A stretch of DNA of 64,000 nucleotides from Fuerstiella marisgermanici (GTDB lineage: Bacteria; Planctomycetota; Planctomycetia; Planctomycetales; Planctomycetaceae), in NCBI RefSeq assembly GCF_001983935.1, contig NZ_CP017641.1, forward strand, positions 5,022,001-5,086,000. Reading direction: 5' to 3'. The notes below the pieces were generated by a model. That model searched no databases. It was not told where the DNA came from and saw only the letters and a list, made by a program, of their open reading frames with translations. The position numbers were made by a program, and so were the translations under genes. Positions 17,294 through 27,792 of the stretch are shown here, piece after piece (position 1 is the stretch's first letter; every line of letters begins with the position of its first letter).

Positions 17294-20200
17294 ATGACCA
17301 GTTCGTCATTCGTTGATCGCATCCGCCGCCTGTTTTCCAACGAGAAGAAGTCTGAGATAAAGAAACGCCAACGATATCTTCGACTAACGCAATTGGAAGA
17401 CCGCCGCGTGCTGAATGGTGCGCTCAGCGCGCTGGGCATTGACCTGACCGGTCTTGAGACGCTGACGGTGGAAGACGGCGGCGTTACCGATGTGGGTGAC
17501 GGCTCCGTCACCAATGTCACCCAGACGGTCACGTTGACTCTGGCCGAAGGCACCTGGGCAGATATCAGTGGCCTTAGTAACACACTGTACAACCTGGAAT
17601 CCGGTGGTCAGGTTTTACGCGTCGATGAAACCGTATTGCAGGATGGCGGGTTTGCCGTCGACAGCCTGACAAATGCACTACACATCACCGGCGATGAAAT
17701 GAACCAAACGGTGAACCTTGATCTGGAGGGCGTGGACTTCGTCCCCACTGGCGGTCTGGAATTTTCCGGAAGCGTCAGAAACCTGGCCGGTGACGACGTT
17801 GCTGACAACGATACGCTTACGATCTCTGGTTACGACGTGACGACGTTAACGGTGACTCATTTGGCTGAGGTGGACGGAGCTGGAGATCCGACCACCTCGG
17901 AGAGCGGAGAAGTTGATTTGGACGGCGAAGTGATTCGGTTCAACGAAATCGAACCACTGGCTCTGGGCGGCGATGCCGTCAATATGATTATCAATCTTCC
18001 GGCGGGGGCTGACGCCACTGTGACGTTAAGTGACGACGGTACAGCCAACGACAACGTTTCGCAACTTGATGGAGCCTTCGAGGTCACCGCGTTCACAAAT
18101 CCGACAGCGTCGTTGACGATCAACGACGGCACGGGCGCCAAGGTGATTACGGTTAACGGCATGGACGGGTCTTTCAATGCCAACCTTTCAATTTTGGAGG
18201 ATGACCCAGCCGGTTCGGAGGATAACACGGTCGTTTTCGCTTCTGCTTTGGACACCAACGGAGGCGACCTGACCGTCGAAGCATACGACATCAATGTGAA
18301 CGCTCCGATCGCAACGGACGGCGGCTCTGTAGACTTCGACGCAACCAACGACATCACCAGTAACGCCGCTGGCGATATTACCACGTCAGGAGCTATCGCA
18401 GACGTCGATTCCGGAGCAGTGACAATGGATGCCGGTCGCGACGTTACGCTACTGGGCGACATCACGACTGATGGTTTCGACAACGTCGGACTTGAAGACA
18501 GCGCTGCCGGCGATGTCACGATCACAACCGTAAACGGAAACATCACGACGGCGGATATTAGTGCCGTAGGCGGCGATACCGTGCCAATCGCAAGCATGGG
18601 AGAAGGCGGTCTAATTACGCTCGACGCCAATGATGCGGCCATTGATCTGACGTTTGACCCGAATTCGGCTGTCAATCTGGGTACAGATGAACTGACGTGG
18701 CTCGATCATGGACTGACAACTGGCGAACTGGTCGACTACGACAACGGCGGCGGCGCGGACATCACCGGGTTGACATCGGGGCAGACATACGTGGCAATCG
18801 TCGTCGACGCCGACACGATTCAGTTAGCGCTAAACGCTGCAGACGCAACTGGGGAGACTGCAATTGACCTGATTGCAGTCGGAGCAGGAGTCACGCATAC
18901 GCTTAGTACGCGCCGTGCGGACATAATTGTCGACGGGACAATCAGCACATCCACCGAAGTGGCTGCCAATCCCATGAAGGTGGATATTGATGCGGACCGC
19001 GATGTGCATATCAATCATGCTGTCACGACTCATGGCGGCAGTGTTGATGTGGATGCGGGACGCGATATTACAAGTGCAGCTGCCGGAAGCATCACAACAA
19101 CGGGGGATAAGAGCGACGAGAACAGCGGCAATGTGACAATGGATACCGGACGTAGCATCGACCTGGCCGGTTTTATTGACACCAGTGGAATTGACGTGGT
19201 TAGCAGTCCCGATGTTTTGCTGGCTGGCGAAGGCGGCGACATTACATTGGCGACAGTCGCCGGCAACATTACAACTCAGGCCACAGCCACACTGGATGCC
19301 CGCGGCGGTGATGCCGACGATCCGGTTGACGGCGTTCCCGATGACGAAGGCGGCATCATTACATTGGATGCCAATAACAGCGCCGCGCCGTTGACGTTTG
19401 ATCCGGGGGCAGCAGTGAATCTCGCCACTGAAGAGATCATGTGGCCCGCCCACGGTTTGTCCACCGGCGCCTCTGTGCAGTACGACAGCAATGCCGGCAC
19501 AGATATCGCTCCATTGGTCAATGGCACGACGTATTTTGCGATTGTCGTGGATGGCAATACCATTCAACTGGCAGCTTCAGAGTCTGACGCCGCCACCGGC
19601 ACAGCCATCGATCTGACGTCCGCTGGTGCCGGCGCTGAACACATCCTGTTCCCAATTGGCGATGTCACGGTAGGAGCGGCGGTTGATACGTCAACAGAAT
19701 TGGCGGCAACCAACGTTCACATTCAAGCTCACCGCGATGCAAACATTAATGCGCCGATCACAACTCGCGGAGGATTTGTTGATATCGATGCCGGCCGAGA
19801 TATTCGCAGCGACGCTGCCGGCGACATCGACACACAGGCGGATAAAACGGCAGAACACAGCGGTGAAGTTACACTGGATGCCGAACGCAACGTTAATCTT
19901 TTGGGCGACATTACAACCGACGGATTTATCAACAAGGTAGTGGTCGGCAGCAACGCAGGCGATGTGACAATCAGAACCATAGATGGCGACATCACCACAG
20001 CCGCGATTAGTGCTATCGGCGGCGAAACGGACCCTGTTGACAATATGGGGGAAGGTGGGCTTGTTACTCTGGACGCCAACGATGGCGACGGATCGGGGAC
20101 CGATGGTGACGTGACGACGTCGGGTTCCATCAGCACTTCGACGGAATTGGGTGCGAACCCTGTGAAGGTTGATATTGATGCGGATCGTGACGTGCACATC

Positions 20201-23200
20201 AATCAGATGATCACCACACTCGGCGGCAGCGTGGACGTTGACGCTGGACGTGATGTCACCACACTCGACGACGGCGGCGTCACCCACAACGGCGACATCA
20301 CAACCACAGGCGACAAGATCGACGAAGACAGCGGTGACGTCACCATCCTTGCCGGAAACAACGTGAATCTCGCCGCCAACATCGACACCAGCGGGCTCGA
20401 TAACGCCACCGATGCACTCGACAGCGATGCCGGGACCGTCACGATCACTGCAACCGCCGGAGACATCGAAATCACCGACGGGGACAACGACGGAAACACG
20501 CTCGCCATCGACGGAATCGGAGGAGCAACCACCGATCCTACCATCATGGGCGAAGGGGCCCTCGTCACACTCAATGCGATCGCCGGAAGCGTGACCGTTG
20601 ACGAAGCCATTGCCACTTCCACCGAACTGGCCGACACCGTTAAAGTGGACATCGACGCGGACACCGACATCACCCTCTCTGAAGAAATCACCACACTCGG
20701 CGGAGACGTCGACATCAATGCAGGCGGAAATGTCACCACGCTCGATGACGGTGGAACGACCCACAACGGCGACATCACAACCACCGGCGACAAGATCGAC
20801 GAAGACAGCGGCGACGTCACCATCCTTGCCGGAAACAACGTGAATCTCGCCGCCAACATCGACACCAGCGGGCTCGATAACGCCATCGATGCACTCGACA
20901 GCGATGCCGGGACCGTCACGGTCACAGCAACCGCCGGAGACATCGAAATCACCGACGGGGACAACGACGGAAACACGCTCGCCATCGACGGAATCGGAGG
21001 AGCAACCACCGATCCTAGCATCATGGGCGAAGGGGCCCTCGTCACACTCAATGCGATCGCCGGAAGCGTGACCGTTGACGAAGCCATTGCCACTTCCACC
21101 GAACTGGCCGACACCGTTAAAGTGGACATCGACGCGGACACCGACATCACCCTCTCTGAAGAAATCACCACACTCGGCGGAGACGTCGACATCAATGCAG
21201 GCGGAAATGTCACCACGCTCGATGACGGTGGAACGACCCACAACGGCGACATCACAACCACCGGCGACAAGATCGACGAAGACAGCGGCGACGTCACCAT
21301 CCTTGCCGGAAACAACGTGAATCTCGCCGCCAACATCGACACCAGCGGGCTCGATAACGCCACCGATGCACTCGACAGCGATGCCGGGACCGTCACGATC
21401 ACTGCAACCGCCGGAGACATCGAAATCACCGACGGGGACAACGACGGAAACACGCTCGCCATCGACGGAATCGGAGGAGCAACCACCGATCCTACCATCA
21501 TGGGCGAAGGGGCCCTCGTCACACTCAATGCGATCGCCGGAAGCGTGACCGTTGACGAAGCCATTGCCACTTCCACCGAACTGGCCGACACCGTTAAAGT
21601 GGACATCGACGCGGACACCGACATCACCCTCTCTGAAGAAATCACCACACTCGGCGGAGACGTCGACATCAATGCCGGCGGAAATGTCACCACGCTCGAT
21701 GATGGCGGAACGACCCACAACGGCGACATCACAACCACAGGCGACAAGATCGACGAAGACAGCGGTGACGTCACCATCCTTGCCGGAAACAACGTGAATC
21801 TCGCCGCCAATATCGACACCAGCGGGCTCGATAACGCCACCGATGCACTCGACAGCGATGCCGGGACCGTCACGATCACTGCAACCGCCGGAGACATCGA
21901 AATCACCGACGGGGACAACGACGGAAACACGCTCGCCATCGACGGAATCGGAGGAGCCACCACCGATCCTACCATCATGGGCGAAGGGGCCCTCGTCACA
22001 CTCAATGCGATCGCCGGAAGCGTGACCGTTGACGAAGCCATTGCCACTTCCACCGAACTGGCCGACACCGTTAAAGTGGACATCGACGCGGACACCGACA
22101 TCACCCTCTCTGAAGAAATCACCACACTCGGCGGAGACGTCGACATCAATGCCGGCGGAAATGTCACCACGCTCGATGATGGCGGAACGACCCACAACGG
22201 CGACATCACAACCACAGGCGACAAGATCGACGAAGACAGCGGTGACGTCACCATCCTTGCCGGAAACAACGTGAATCTCGCCGCCAATATCGACACCAGC
22301 GGGCTCGATAACGCCACCGATGCACTCGACAGCGATGCCGGGACCGTCACGATCACTGCAACCGCCGGAGACATCGAAATCACCGACGGGGACAACGACG
22401 GAAACACGCTCGCCATCGACGGAATCGGAGGAGCCACCACCGATCCTACCATCATGGGCGAAGGGGCCCTCGTCACACTCAATGCGATCGCCGGAAGCGT
22501 GACCGTTGACGAAGCCATTGCCACTTCCACCGAACTGGCCGACACCGTTAAAGTGGACATCGACGCGGACACCGACATCACCCTCTCTGAAGAAATCACC
22601 ACACTCGGCGGAGACGTCGACATCAATGCCGGCGGAAATGTCACCACGCTCGATGATGGCGGAACGACCCACAACGGCGACATCACAACCACAGGCGACA
22701 AGATCGACGAAGACAGCGGTGACGTCACCATCCTTGCCGGAAACAACGTGAATCTCGCCGCCAATATCGACACCAGCGGGCTCGATAACGCCACCGATGC
22801 ACTCGACAGCGATGCCGGGACCGTCACGATCACTGCAACCGCCGGAGACATCGAAATCACCGACGGGGACAACGACGGAAACACGCTCGCCATCGACGGA
22901 ATCGGAGGAGCAACCACCGATCCTACCATCATGGGCGAAGGGGCCCTCGTCACACTCAATGCGATCGCCGGAAGCGTGACCGTTGACGAAGCCATTGCCA
23001 CTTCCACCGAACTGGCCGACACCGTTAAAGTGGACATCGACGCGGACACCGACATCACCCTCTCTGAAGAAATCACCACACTCGGCGGAGACGTCGACAT
23101 CAATGCCGGCGGAAATGTCACCACGCTCGATGATGGCGGAACGACCCACAACGGCGACATCACAACCACAGGCGACAAGATCGACGAAGACAGCGGTGAC

Positions 23201-26200
23201 GTCACCATCCTTGCCGGAAACAACGTGAATCTCGCCGCCAATATCGACACCAGCGGGCTCGATAACGCCACCGATGCACTCGACAGCGATGCCGGGACCG
23301 TCACGATCACTGCAACCGCCGGAGACATCGAAATCACCGACGGGGACAACGACGGAAACACGCTCGCCATCGACGGAATCGGAGGAGCAACCACCGATCC
23401 TACCATCATGGGCGAAGGGGCCCTCGTCACACTCAATGCGATCGCCGGAAGCGTGACCGTTGACGAAGCCATTGCCACTTCCACCGAACTGGCCGACACC
23501 GTTAAAGTGGACATCGACGCGGACACCGACATCACCCTCTCTGAAGAAATCACCACACTCGGCGGAGACGTCGACATCAATGCCGGCGGAAATGTCACCA
23601 CGCTCGATGATGGCGGAACGACCCACAACGGCGACATCACAACCACAGGCGACAAGATCGACGAAGACAGCGGCGACGTCACCATCCTTGCCGGAAACAA
23701 CGTGAATCTCGCCGCCAATATCGACACCAGCGGGCTCGATAACGCCACCGATGCACTCGACAGCGATGCCGGCACCGTCACGGTCACTGCAACCGCCGGA
23801 GACATCGAAATCACCGACGGAGACAACGACGGAAACACGCTCGCCATCGACGGAATCGGAGGAGCCACCACCGATCCTACCATCATGGGCGAAGGGGCCC
23901 TCGTCACACTCAATGCGATCGCCGGAAGCGTGACCGTTGACGAAGCCATTGCCACTTCCACCGAACTGGCCGACACCGTTAAAGTGGACATCGACGCGGA
24001 CACCGACATCACCCTCTCTGAAGAAATCACCACACTCGGCGGAGACGTCGACATCAATGCCGGCGGAAATGTCACCACGCTCGATGACGGTGGAACGACC
24101 CACAACGGCGACATCACAACCACAGGCGACAAGATCGACGAAGACAGCGGTGACGTCACCATCCTTGCCGGAAACAACGTGAATCTCGCCGCCAATATCG
24201 ACACCAGCGGGCTCGATAACGCCACCGATGCACTCGACAGCGATGCCGGCACCGTCACGGTCACTGCAACCGCCGGAGACATCGAAATCACCGACGGAGA
24301 CAACGACGGAAACACGCTCGCCATCGACGGAATCGGAGGAGCCACCACCGATCCTACCATCATGGGCGAAGGGGCCCTCGTCACACTCAATGCGATCGCC
24401 GGAAGCGTGACCGTTGACGAAGCCATTGCCACTTCCACCGAACTGGCCGACACCGTTAAAGTGGACATCGACGCGGACACCGACATCACCCTCTCTGAAG
24501 AAATCACCACACTCGGCGGAGACGTCGACATCAATGCCGGCGGAAATGTCACCACGCTCGATGATGGCGGAACGACCCACAACGGCGACATCACAACCAC
24601 AGGCGACAAGATCGACGAAGACAGCGGCGACGTCACCATCCTTGCCGGAAACAACGTGAATCTCGCCGCCAATATCGACACCAGCGGGCTCGATAACGCC
24701 ACCGATGCACTCGACAGCGATGCCGGGACCGTCACGATCACTGCAACCGCCGGAGACATCGAAATCACCGACGGGGACAACGACGGAAACACGCTCGCCA
24801 TCGACGGAATCGGAGGAGCAACCACCGATCCTACCATCATGGGCGAAGGGGCCCTCGTCACACTCAATGCGATCGCCGGAAGCGTGACCGTTGACGAAGC
24901 CATTGCCACTTCCACCGAACTGGCCGACACCGTTAAAGTGGACATCGACGCGGACACCGACATCACCCTCTCTGAAGAAATCACCACACTCGGCGGAGAC
25001 GTCGACATCAATGCCGGCGGAAATGTCACCACGCTCGATGATGGCGGAACGACCCACAACGGCGACATCACAACCACAGGCGACAAGATCGACGAAGACA
25101 GCGGTGACGTCACCATCCTTGCCGGAAACAACGTGAATCTCGCCGCCAATATCGACACCAGCGGACTCGATAATGCCACCGGCGTTCTTGATAGCGATGG
25201 TGGAGACGTGACGATTATGGCTGGCACCTTAATTACGACAGGTCACCTCAATACATCCGGCGGTGATGTCGCCGTGGCCACAGGCGGCGACGCAGGCCAG
25301 ATCACATTTAATGCGGGCACAACGATCACCGTCAATGGCAACCTGACTGCCGCAGGTGGAAGTGCAGATCCCACTGGTGTGCGAGGTGACGGAACGGCAA
25401 TTGACTTCGACGCTCCTGTACTGATTGATGCGATTACTAATCCTCAGTTCGTTGGTGAGGCACCAACGATTACGACAAGCGGCGATACTTCAGGCGCAGT
25501 GACATTTAATTCAACTGTCGACGGTGTCGTGGCCGGAGCGAACGATTTTGTTATCGTAGCGGGCGCAACGGATACCCCGCCAACCACAACCTTTGGAGAT
25601 ATCACCTTTAACGCGGCTGTGGGAGCAACCACTCAACTGGGTGACGTTTCGATCGATACCGTGAACGATCTGAACATCAACTCTACGGTTGACGCCACCA
25701 GCCTGACACAGCTTTCCGGAACGGGCAACACCACATTTGTTGATGATGTGACTACTGATGCGGGCATCGATACGCCGGTTGGCATTTTCAATGGCTCGAG
25801 TGGCGTAAATGCCGGAACAGATCAGATCACGATCATCGGGCACGGGCTGACAACCGGCGACTCTGTCGTATATCGCGATGGTGGCGGAACGACTGTTCCA
25901 GGGCTGGTTTCCGGGCAAACCTATATTGCCATTGTTGATAACGCCAACACACTTCGATTAGCCGTCCACCACGCAAACGCTGGTAGCGGAACGGCCGTCG
26001 ACATTACAGGTGCGGGCGTTGGAGCATTCCATGATGTAACCAAAATTGCGGTGTCGGCGAACACCGCTGGTACCATTACAGTGCTGGAAGACATTAACAC
26101 TGAAGCCGGGCTGACAGACGCCGGTACAGCGGCCACCGGTGAGCAGATTATCCTGTCGGGGAATATTGTCTCGATTTCGGCGGGATCAGAAATCTCAACC

Positions 26201-27607
26201 GCAACCGCTGCAGGGCCTACCGCCTCCAATGCTTACACGGCAACTGGAGATTCGGTCAGCATCTCCGGCACCACCGGTGTTGCATTTGGTATCGGGGCCG
26301 AAGTCATTACGGACGGCGGCCTTGCGAATACTTTCGCCGTCACCTTACCGCCCGGCTTTATTGCTGCGGTTGCTGGCGCGGATGGCGTGCCTTTCGGTAT
26401 GGGCGGAAACGAGTTTTTGTACGCATACGACGTGATTCTGGGAGCGACCGGTGAAATCAACATGCAGGTTCACATTGACTGGCGTGACCCTTCAAACGGC
26501 GACATCGCACCGACGAGTGAAGCAGGGATCTTCAATACCCTGACTTCTGATCGCTATCAGACTTTCACGATTGGCGATGGCGGCCAGCTACTTCGGATTG
26601 GCCATGTTTACGACGACTTGACTGACCTTGGCCCATTTTCAACCGCAAACCTTGTGAAGTTCTTCGCAGATTTCTCACTCAGCCACCACGACTCCATCAA
26701 TGTGGATTCCGTGAATATCCTGCAATCGACGACCGACGACCCGGCGACCGGAACCTTCAATCCATTTGACCGGACAAATCTGCCTCCTGCGGATGCAAAC
26801 TTCACGTCACCAGGTTCGCCGGACGAAGCTGCTGACAACTTGGACCTCCACTTCGAAACCGGTTTGTTCGAGGTTATTATTCAAACCCCTCCCCGATTCG
26901 TGATTCAACCGGATCCACCACCGCCCGAACCACCGGCCGCACCTGCACCGGCACCACCTGTTGCTCCGGCGAAGCCTGTGTTTGTGGCGGCTGTGATCCC
27001 CGAAGAAGCTCCGTTGACTTCGTATTCGACTCAGTCGGAAGACTACTTCGAACTGCGGCGAAACAAGAGTACGGAACCTGTTGAAGGTTACGAGCATATT
27101 GATGACGACATCGGCTGGAAGCTGCTTCAGCCAAAACGCCTGAAAGAATGGGTCGTCAACCAGGACCTGAACGGTAGCAACTTCGAATTGTGGCTGATCA
27201 CGACCAAGGTCAGAAACGGTCAGGACGTGACCTTCGAACGTCCGGTGCTGAAGTTCGACGTTGTGGACCAGCAACCATTCCCGATGACGGAAGAATTGCC
27301 AGCGAATCTTGAGCTGCCCGAATTGCGACTCGAACGTCTGGACGTGGACGAAAACGGCAACATCATCGAAGGCGATCCGCCAGCGGAGCCTGATACGGAT
27401 TCTGTCGAAAACATTGAAGGCGAAAGCAGCCTGATCATTCCGGAACAGGATTCCATGAGCCAATTGAAAACGAGTTCCGACGCGACCGCCCGGTCGGCCA
27501 TCGCCGGATTGGCGGTTTCCGGAGTGTTGGCGGCCAAACATCGCGGGCGGCCGCATTCGGGCACAACCTCGCCACTCGCTCGCGTCCTGAACGGCCTGCG
27601 GAAGTAA
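17294..27607 (+). CDS. Giant surface protein with tandem repeats (planctomycete extracellular motif)
   Basis: A 3,437-residue predicted extracellular adhesin or matrix protein; function inferred. Residues about 1-40 carry a basic stretch and LTQLEDRRVLNGA, a variant of the planctomycete N-terminal export motif (LExRxLL type). Then come imperfect beta-helix-like repeats with GDITTxG, VTLDAxRxVxL and DIDADRD patterns, and 10.3 copies of a 159-residue repeat (residues 989-2578 for the ten whole copies). A third beta module, a proline-rich hinge near 26,900 (PPPPEPPAAPAPAPP), and a C-terminal region follow; it ends in a weakly hydrophobic, then basic, tail that might be an anchor. Many D-x-D-x-D spacings suggest calcium binding. 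The ATG at 17294 was chosen as start. Confidence 0.85.
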   Translation: MTSSSFVDRIRRLFSNEKKSEIKKRQRYLRLTQLEDRRVLNGALSALGIDLTGLETLTVEDGGVTDVGDGSVTNVTQTVTLTLAEGTWADISGLSNTLYNLESGGQVLRVDETVLQDGGFAVDSLTNALHITGDEMNQTVNLDLEGVDFVPTGGLEFSGSVRNLAGDDVADNDTLTISGYDVTTLTVTHLAEVDGAGDPTTSESGEVDLDGEVIRFNEIEPLALGGDAVNMIINLPAGADATVTLSDDGTANDNVSQLDGAFEVTAFTNPTASLTINDGTGAKVITVNGMDGSFNANLSILEDDPAGSEDNTVVFASALDTNGGDLTVEAYDINVNAPIATDGGSVDFDATNDITSNAAGDITTSGAIADVDSGAVTMDAGRDVTLLGDITTDGFDNVGLEDSAAGDVTITTVNGNITTADISAVGGDTVPIASMGEGGLITLDANDAAIDLTFDPNSAVNLGTDELTWLDHGLTTGELVDYDNGGGADITGLTSGQTYVAIVVDADTIQLALNAADATGETAIDLIAVGAGVTHTLSTRRADIIVDGTISTSTEVAANPMKVDIDADRDVHINHAVTTHGGSVDVDAGRDITSAAAGSITTTGDKSDENSGNVTMDTGRSIDLAGFIDTSGIDVVSSPDVLLAGEGGDITLATVAGNITTQATATLDARGGDADDPVDGVPDDEGGIITLDANNSAAPLTFDPGAAVNLATEEIMWPAHGLSTGASVQYDSNAGTDIAPLVNGTTYFAIVVDGNTIQLAASESDAATGTAIDLTSAGAGAEHILFPIGDVTVGAAVDTSTELAATNVHIQAHRDANINAPITTRGGFVDIDAGRDIRSDAAGDIDTQADKTAEHSGEVTLDAERNVNLLGDITTDGFINKVVVGSNAGDVTIRTIDGDITTAAISAIGGETDPVDNMGEGGLVTLDANDGDGSGTDGDVTTSGSISTSTELGANPVKVDIDADRDVHINQMITTLGGSVDVDAGRDVTTLDDGGVTHNGDITTTGDKIDEDSGDVTILAGNNVNLAANIDTSGLDNATDALDSDAGTVTITATAGDIEITDGDNDGNTLAIDGIGGATTDPTIMGEGALVTLNAIAGSVTVDEAIATSTELADTVKVDIDADTDITLSEEITTLGGDVDINAGGNVTTLDDGGTTHNGDITTTGDKIDEDSGDVTILAGNNVNLAANIDTSGLDNAIDALDSDAGTVTVTATAGDIEITDGDNDGNTLAIDGIGGATTDPSIMGEGALVTLNAIAGSVTVDEAIATSTELADTVKVDIDADTDITLSEEITTLGGDVDINAGGNVTTLDDGGTTHNGDITTTGDKIDEDSGDVTILAGNNVNLAANIDTSGLDNATDALDSDAGTVTITATAGDIEITDGDNDGNTLAIDGIGGATTDPTIMGEGALVTLNAIAGSVTVDEAIATSTELADTVKVDIDADTDITLSEEITTLGGDVDINAGGNVTTLDDGGTTHNGDITTTGDKIDEDSGDVTILAGNNVNLAANIDTSGLDNATDALDSDAGTVTITATAGDIEITDGDNDGNTLAIDGIGGATTDPTIMGEGALVTLNAIAGSVTVDEAIATSTELADTVKVDIDADTDITLSEEITTLGGDVDINAGGNVTTLDDGGTTHNGDITTTGDKIDEDSGDVTILAGNNVNLAANIDTSGLDNATDALDSDAGTVTITATAGDIEITDGDNDGNTLAIDGIGGATTDPTIMGEGALVTLNAIAGSVTVDEAIATSTELADTVKVDIDADTDITLSEEITTLGGDVDINAGGNVTTLDDGGTTHNGDITTTGDKIDEDSGDVTILAGNNVNLAANIDTSGLDNATDALDSDAGTVTITATAGDIEITDGDNDGNTLAIDGIGGATTDPTIMGEGALVTLNAIAGSVTVDEAIATSTELADTVKVDIDADTDITLSEEITTLGGDVDINAGGNVTTLDDGGTTHNGDITTTGDKIDEDSGDVTILAGNNVNLAANIDTSGLDNATDALDSDAGTVTITATAGDIEITDGDNDGNTLAIDGIGGATTDPTIMGEGALVTLNAIAGSVTVDEAIATSTELADTVKVDIDADTDITLSEEITTLGGDVDINAGGNVTTLDDGGTTHNGDITTTGDKIDEDSGDVTILAGNNVNLAANIDTSGLDNATDALDSDAGTVTVTATAGDIEITDGDNDGNTLAIDGIGGATTDPTIMGEGALVTLNAIAGSVTVDEAIATSTELADTVKVDIDADTDITLSEEITTLGGDVDINAGGNVTTLDDGGTTHNGDITTTGDKIDEDSGDVTILAGNNVNLAANIDTSGLDNATDALDSDAGTVTVTATAGDIEITDGDNDGNTLAIDGIGGATTDPTIMGEGALVTLNAIAGSVTVDEAIATSTELADTVKVDIDADTDITLSEEITTLGGDVDINAGGNVTTLDDGGTTHNGDITTTGDKIDEDSGDVTILAGNNVNLAANIDTSGLDNATDALDSDAGTVTITATAGDIEITDGDNDGNTLAIDGIGGATTDPTIMGEGALVTLNAIAGSVTVDEAIATSTELADTVKVDIDADTDITLSEEITTLGGDVDINAGGNVTTLDDGGTTHNGDITTTGDKIDEDSGDVTILAGNNVNLAANIDTSGLDNATGVLDSDGGDVTIMAGTLITTGHLNTSGGDVAVATGGDAGQITFNAGTTITVNGNLTAAGGSADPTGVRGDGTAIDFDAPVLIDAITNPQFVGEAPTITTSGDTSGAVTFNSTVDGVVAGANDFVIVAGATDTPPTTTFGDITFNAAVGATTQLGDVSIDTVNDLNINSTVDATSLTQLSGTGNTTFVDDVTTDAGIDTPVGIFNGSSGVNAGTDQITIIGHGLTTGDSVVYRDGGGTTVPGLVSGQTYIAIVDNANTLRLAVHHANAGSGTAVDITGAGVGAFHDVTKIAVSANTAGTITVLEDINTEAGLTDAGTAATGEQIILSGNIVSISAGSEISTATAAGPTASNAYTATGDSVSISGTTGVAFGIGAEVITDGGLANTFAVTLPPGFIAAVAGADGVPFGMGGNEFLYAYDVILGATGEINMQVHIDWRDPSNGDIAPTSEAGIFNTLTSDRYQTFTIGDGGQLLRIGHVYDDLTDLGPFSTANLVKFFADFSLSHHDSINVDSVNILQSTTDDPATGTFNPFDRTNLPPADANFTSPGSPDEAADNLDLHFETGLFEVIIQTPPRFVIQPDPPPPEPPAAPAPAPPVAPAKPVFVAAVIPEEAPLTSYSTQSEDYFELRRNKSTEPVEGYEHIDDDIGWKLLQPKRLKEWVVNQDLNGSNFELWLITTKVRNGQDVTFERPVLKFDVVDQQPFPMTEELPANLELPELRLERLDVDENGNIIEGDPPAEPDTDSVENIEGESSLIIPEQDSMSQLKTSSDATARSAIAGLAVSGVLAAKHRGRPHSGTTSPLARVLNGLRK
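20258..25180 (+). repeat. Tandem array of 477-bp repeats (10 whole copies plus a partial)
   Basis: Ten consecutive units of exactly 477 bp (159 codons) start at 20258 and end at 25027. A partial eleventh runs to about 25180 and then diverges. Units differ only at a handful of positions, mostly silent. Units 4 and 5 share all marker bases seen, as do 6 and 7; units 8 and 9 share a distinct set. This pattern implies recent duplication in blocks or gene conversion. The period is a multiple of three, so the frame is always kept. Confidence 0.97.
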
Positions 27608-27792
27608 GAAACGCCTATGGCGGTCCAGACACGGGAAATTCGATGCCTAAAGCCTCGGCTTCGTGGTAAAGTATCGGGCGGGACAGCCTGTTTTCCCACA
27701 GAAAAGGGCGTTCACGCGATGCCGGAAAATCCGGCGTTCGACATGGATGATCGTCGTCACTTTCAAAACCTGTAAACCCCGGATTGCCGGCT

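Noticed and set aside
20412-25136. A ladder of small plus-strand frames of 60 and 81 codons every 477 bp
   Set aside because: They are another reading phase of the same repeat and recur only because the repeat does.
20258-25180. CRISPR array or transposon repeats
   Set aside because: The period is 477 bp, in-frame within one gene, with no spacers, no terminal inverted repeats and no transposase or cas gene nearby.
19691-25227. Two very long minus-strand open frames (1,788 and 1,674 residues) opposite the giant gene
   Set aside because: They lie across the homogenised repeat, whose codon usage lacks antisense stops, so one open unit is copied ten times. They have no signal, ribosome-binding site or protein family and are best read as shadows.
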